Shown here piece by piece: positions 62,405 through 64,000 of a stretch of 64,000 nt of DNA; position 1 is the first letter of the stretch; each line of letters begins with the position of its first letter. The position numbers and the translations under genes are program-made. Origin of the DNA: Ruegeria arenilitoris (GTDB taxonomy: Bacteria; Pseudomonadota; Alphaproteobacteria; Rhodobacterales; Rhodobacteraceae); NCBI RefSeq assembly GCF_013030265.1, contig NZ_WPZQ01000008.1, forward strand, positions 1-64,000. The letters are read 5' to 3'. The notes under the pieces were generated by a model. That model was not told where the DNA came from. It searched no databases and saw nothing but the letters and a program-made list of their open reading frames with translations.

Positions 62405-62818
62405 ATGTTCTCAATTGGTGACTTGTCGCGCAAGACCGGAGTGAAAGTGCCAACGATCCGGTTCTATGAAGACAAGGGTTTGCTACAACGACCCGAGAGA
62501 ACTGCGGGCAATCAAAGGCGCTATGACGAAACTGCCCTGAAGCGGTTGCAGTTCATCAAACATACACGCGATCTGGGTCTACCGCTGACAGATATCGAAG
62601 CGCTGCTTTCGCTCGAAGGAGCAAAGGGCGCAGATCTGAACCGCGCCCATGATATTGCTGAAAGGCAACTGGCTGATCTGCGTGATCGGATCGCTCGTCT
62701 CAGCCGACTTGAAGCTGAGTTGGCCCGTATCACCGCCGCCTGTGATGGCAGACACGATCATGTCTGCGAGGTAATGCATGCGTTCGGCGACCACGAAACC
62801 TGCTCGGGGTCGCACTGA
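62405..62818 (+). CDS. MerR-family metal-responsive regulator
   Basis: 137 residues. The N-terminal winged helix starts FSIGDLSRKTGVKVPTIRFY with EDKGLL; the dimerisation helix follows; the C-terminus has CDGRHDHVCEV and HETCSGSH, thiol and imidazole residues for metal sensing. With the divergent CDF gene it forms a metal-efflux switch. The metal is probably Zn, Cd or Co; not determined by sequence. Confidence 0.85.
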   Translation: MFSIGDLSRKTGVKVPTIRFYEDKGLLQRPERTAGNQRRYDETALKRLQFIKHTRDLGLPLTDIEALLSLEGAKGADLNRAHDIAERQLADLRDRIARLSRLEAELARITAACDGRHDHVCEVMHAFGDHETCSGSH

Positions 62819-62831
62819 ACTGCTGCTCTGA

Positions 62832-63248
62832 TCAACCCAGCGCTGCTTTGATCTTATCGGCTTGTGCGGCGATGACCTCGAAATCGCCCATGTTTCCGGG
62901 CGGGCGCATAGATACACCTTCGTAGCGCGGCAGAACGTGGAAATGCAGGTGAAACACTTCCTGCCCTCCGGCGGCCTCGTTGAACTGCTGGATAGTGACG
63001 CCATCAGCTTCAAAGGCCTTCATTACGGCCTGCGACAGCTTTTGAACCGTCTTCATAACCGACGCCAGTTGCTCGGGCGATGCATCCAGGACATTGCGAC
63101 ACGGGGTTTTGGGGATCACCAGCAAATGTCCATCAGAACGAGGCATGATATCCATGAAGGCCAGCGTCTCGTCATCCTCGTAAACACGGGTCGACGGAAT
63201 TTCCCCACGCAGGATTTTTGCAAAGATGTTTTCGGGATCGTAGCTCAT
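62832..63248 (-). CDS. HIT-family nucleotide hydrolase/transferase (HINT-like)
   Basis: 138 residues. The HIT motif HLHFHVLPR (HxHxHxx) gives the catalytic His; VIPKTPCRNVLDASPEQLAS and DDETLAFMDIMPRSDGHLLV are the usual strands. HINT-type enzymes hydrolyse AMP-lysine/phosphoramidates. Normal size. It is convergent with the MerR gene. Confidence 0.9.
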   Translation of the reverse strand: MSYDPENIFAKILRGEIPSTRVYEDDETLAFMDIMPRSDGHLLVIPKTPCRNVLDASPEQLASVMKTVQKLSQAVMKAFEADGVTIQQFNEAAGGQEVFHLHFHVLPRYEGVSMRPPGNMGDFEVIAAQADKIKAALG

Positions 63249-63393
63249 GTCGCACCTTCTTCGTTGCCGCTGTTCATGTTCTTGCGATCCATGCGGCAGA
63301 GGTCAAGCAAACATGTTCAACCGATTGATTTCTGACAACTGAAATTCAGAATCGACAAGACTTACCGCGCGCTGGCTGGCAATCTAGCCTGCA

Positions 63394-64000
63394 ATGGAGG
63401 CCAACTGGATCATAATTTCTGACCTCATACTTCGTGGTATGGCGATCGGCGCGATGGTCGCGACCGCATTGGTCCTGATTTCGCGCTCGCGTTCGCGCGG
63501 CACATCTTCGGTGGCAGCGTTGGGATTGTGCACCGTTTGCTATCTGTTGATTTCAGCTCCCACGATCATGCCAAACGCTTTGCAACCCTTAATGGTCGCA
63601 GGCGCTACGCTTTTGCCGCTGGCGCTGACCTGGATGGCGACGGTCCAGCTGACAGACGACGCATCTCAGCGTAGGCCCGTGTTAGTTCTGGCCCTGCTGA
63701 CCGTCGTCACAGCCGCACTCATCCCGTTTTGGCCCGCGATGACACTCATCCGCGGAATTTTGGCTATCGCCTTGTACTTGGGCCTCATCATCTTGGCCTT
63801 GGCAACTGACAGTGACGATCTGGTCATCGATCGCAGACGGTTCCGGCGCGGCTTTCTAGCGGCAATGGGCGCACTGGGCCTGATCGTCTCGGTGGTCGAA
63901 GCCAGCGGATTGGACGCCAACCTGCCCAATTGGATCTATCCGCTGCAAGCCTCGGCCATCCTTGTACTGGCCCTGCTATTCGCAATTTGGGCGCTTGAGC
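63394..64000 (+). CDS. Multi-pass membrane protein, probably N-terminal part of a membrane-bound AraC regulator (3' end cut)
   Basis: The ATG at 63394 opens a frame to the right edge (about 202 codons). At least six hydrophobic helices (LRGMAIGAMVATALVLI, LVLALLTVVTAALIPF, LAIALYLGLIILALA) are seen, with arginine-rich loops. Proteins of this look in Rhodobacteraceae have a C-terminal AraC HTH beyond the cut; that part is not visible, so the call is tentative. Confidence 0.55.
   Translation, partial: MEANWIIISDLILRGMAIGAMVATALVLISRSRSRGTSSVAALGLCTVCYLLISAPTIMPNALQPLMVAGATLLPLALTWMATVQLTDDASQRRPVLVLALLTVVTAALIPFWPAMTLIRGILAIALYLGLIILALATDSDDLVIDRRRFRRGFLAAMGALGLIVSVVEASGLDANLPNWIYPLQASAILVLALLFAIWALE

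Overview
The window looks like a chromosome segment of a marine alphaproteobacterium of the Rhodobacteraceae (Roseobacter group). This rests on the gene families, the alpha-type lipB, HIT, DsbA/FrnE and CDF neighbourhood on the right, and the many GTG/TTG starts. It is an inference from gene content; no 16S or phylogenetic marker was tested.

Layout. (1) 1-0.7 kb: a secreted astacin-like metallopeptidase cut by the left edge. (2) About 0.8-8.35 kb: a small integrative element (element B) with a serine recombinase, a BRO-N protein, a large GHKL-ATPase/nuclease fusion that is a defence candidate, and a tyrosine integrase. (3) 8.35-59.49 kb: a 51-kb element (element A). Both its ends carry the last about 20 bp of tRNA-Leu(GAG): the real tRNA gene at 59489-59575 and a one-mismatch copy at 8326-8347. 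Its integrase (58385-59347) sits next to the tRNA. The 8326 copy also adjoins the integrase of element B, so two elements appear to have landed one after the other at the same tRNA 3' end. (4) Right of the tRNA: a core-like region with a FrnE-type oxidoreductase, lipB, a CDF metal exporter, a MerR regulator, a HIT protein and the start of a membrane protein.

Element A holds a lambda-like prophage in nearly lambda order, read from the right: integrase, cargo, an excisionase-like gene (47284), a divergent cro/cI-type switch (43.4 kb), small regulators, a replication gene with candidate 21-bp iterons (40.6 kb), a NusG-type elongation factor (39195), terminase, portal, S49 protease with nested scaffold, decoration protein D, capsid E, connectors, tail tube, tail chaperone with an apparent -1 frameshift, tape measure, tail tip including a J-like protein, and lysis genes (17.6-18.9 kb). 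The early and late genes run on the minus strand.

Two cargo blocks flank the phage genes. The left block (8.7-17.5 kb) has an SRAP protein, several small secreted proteins and a 1548-residue RTX protein with an M91-like protease site. The right block (47.9-58.1 kb) has a cold-shock protein, a fatty acid desaturase, a ParB-like protein, a coupled small-membrane-protein/regulator pair, a secreted protein with seven Cys repeats, an acetyltransferase, and an AraC regulator divergent from an operon (secreted amidohydrolase, ABM-domain protein, outer membrane channel, DUF3299 protein). That operon cassette lies between two direct 68-bp repeats.

All assignments come from reading motifs and gene order. 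No homology search was possible.
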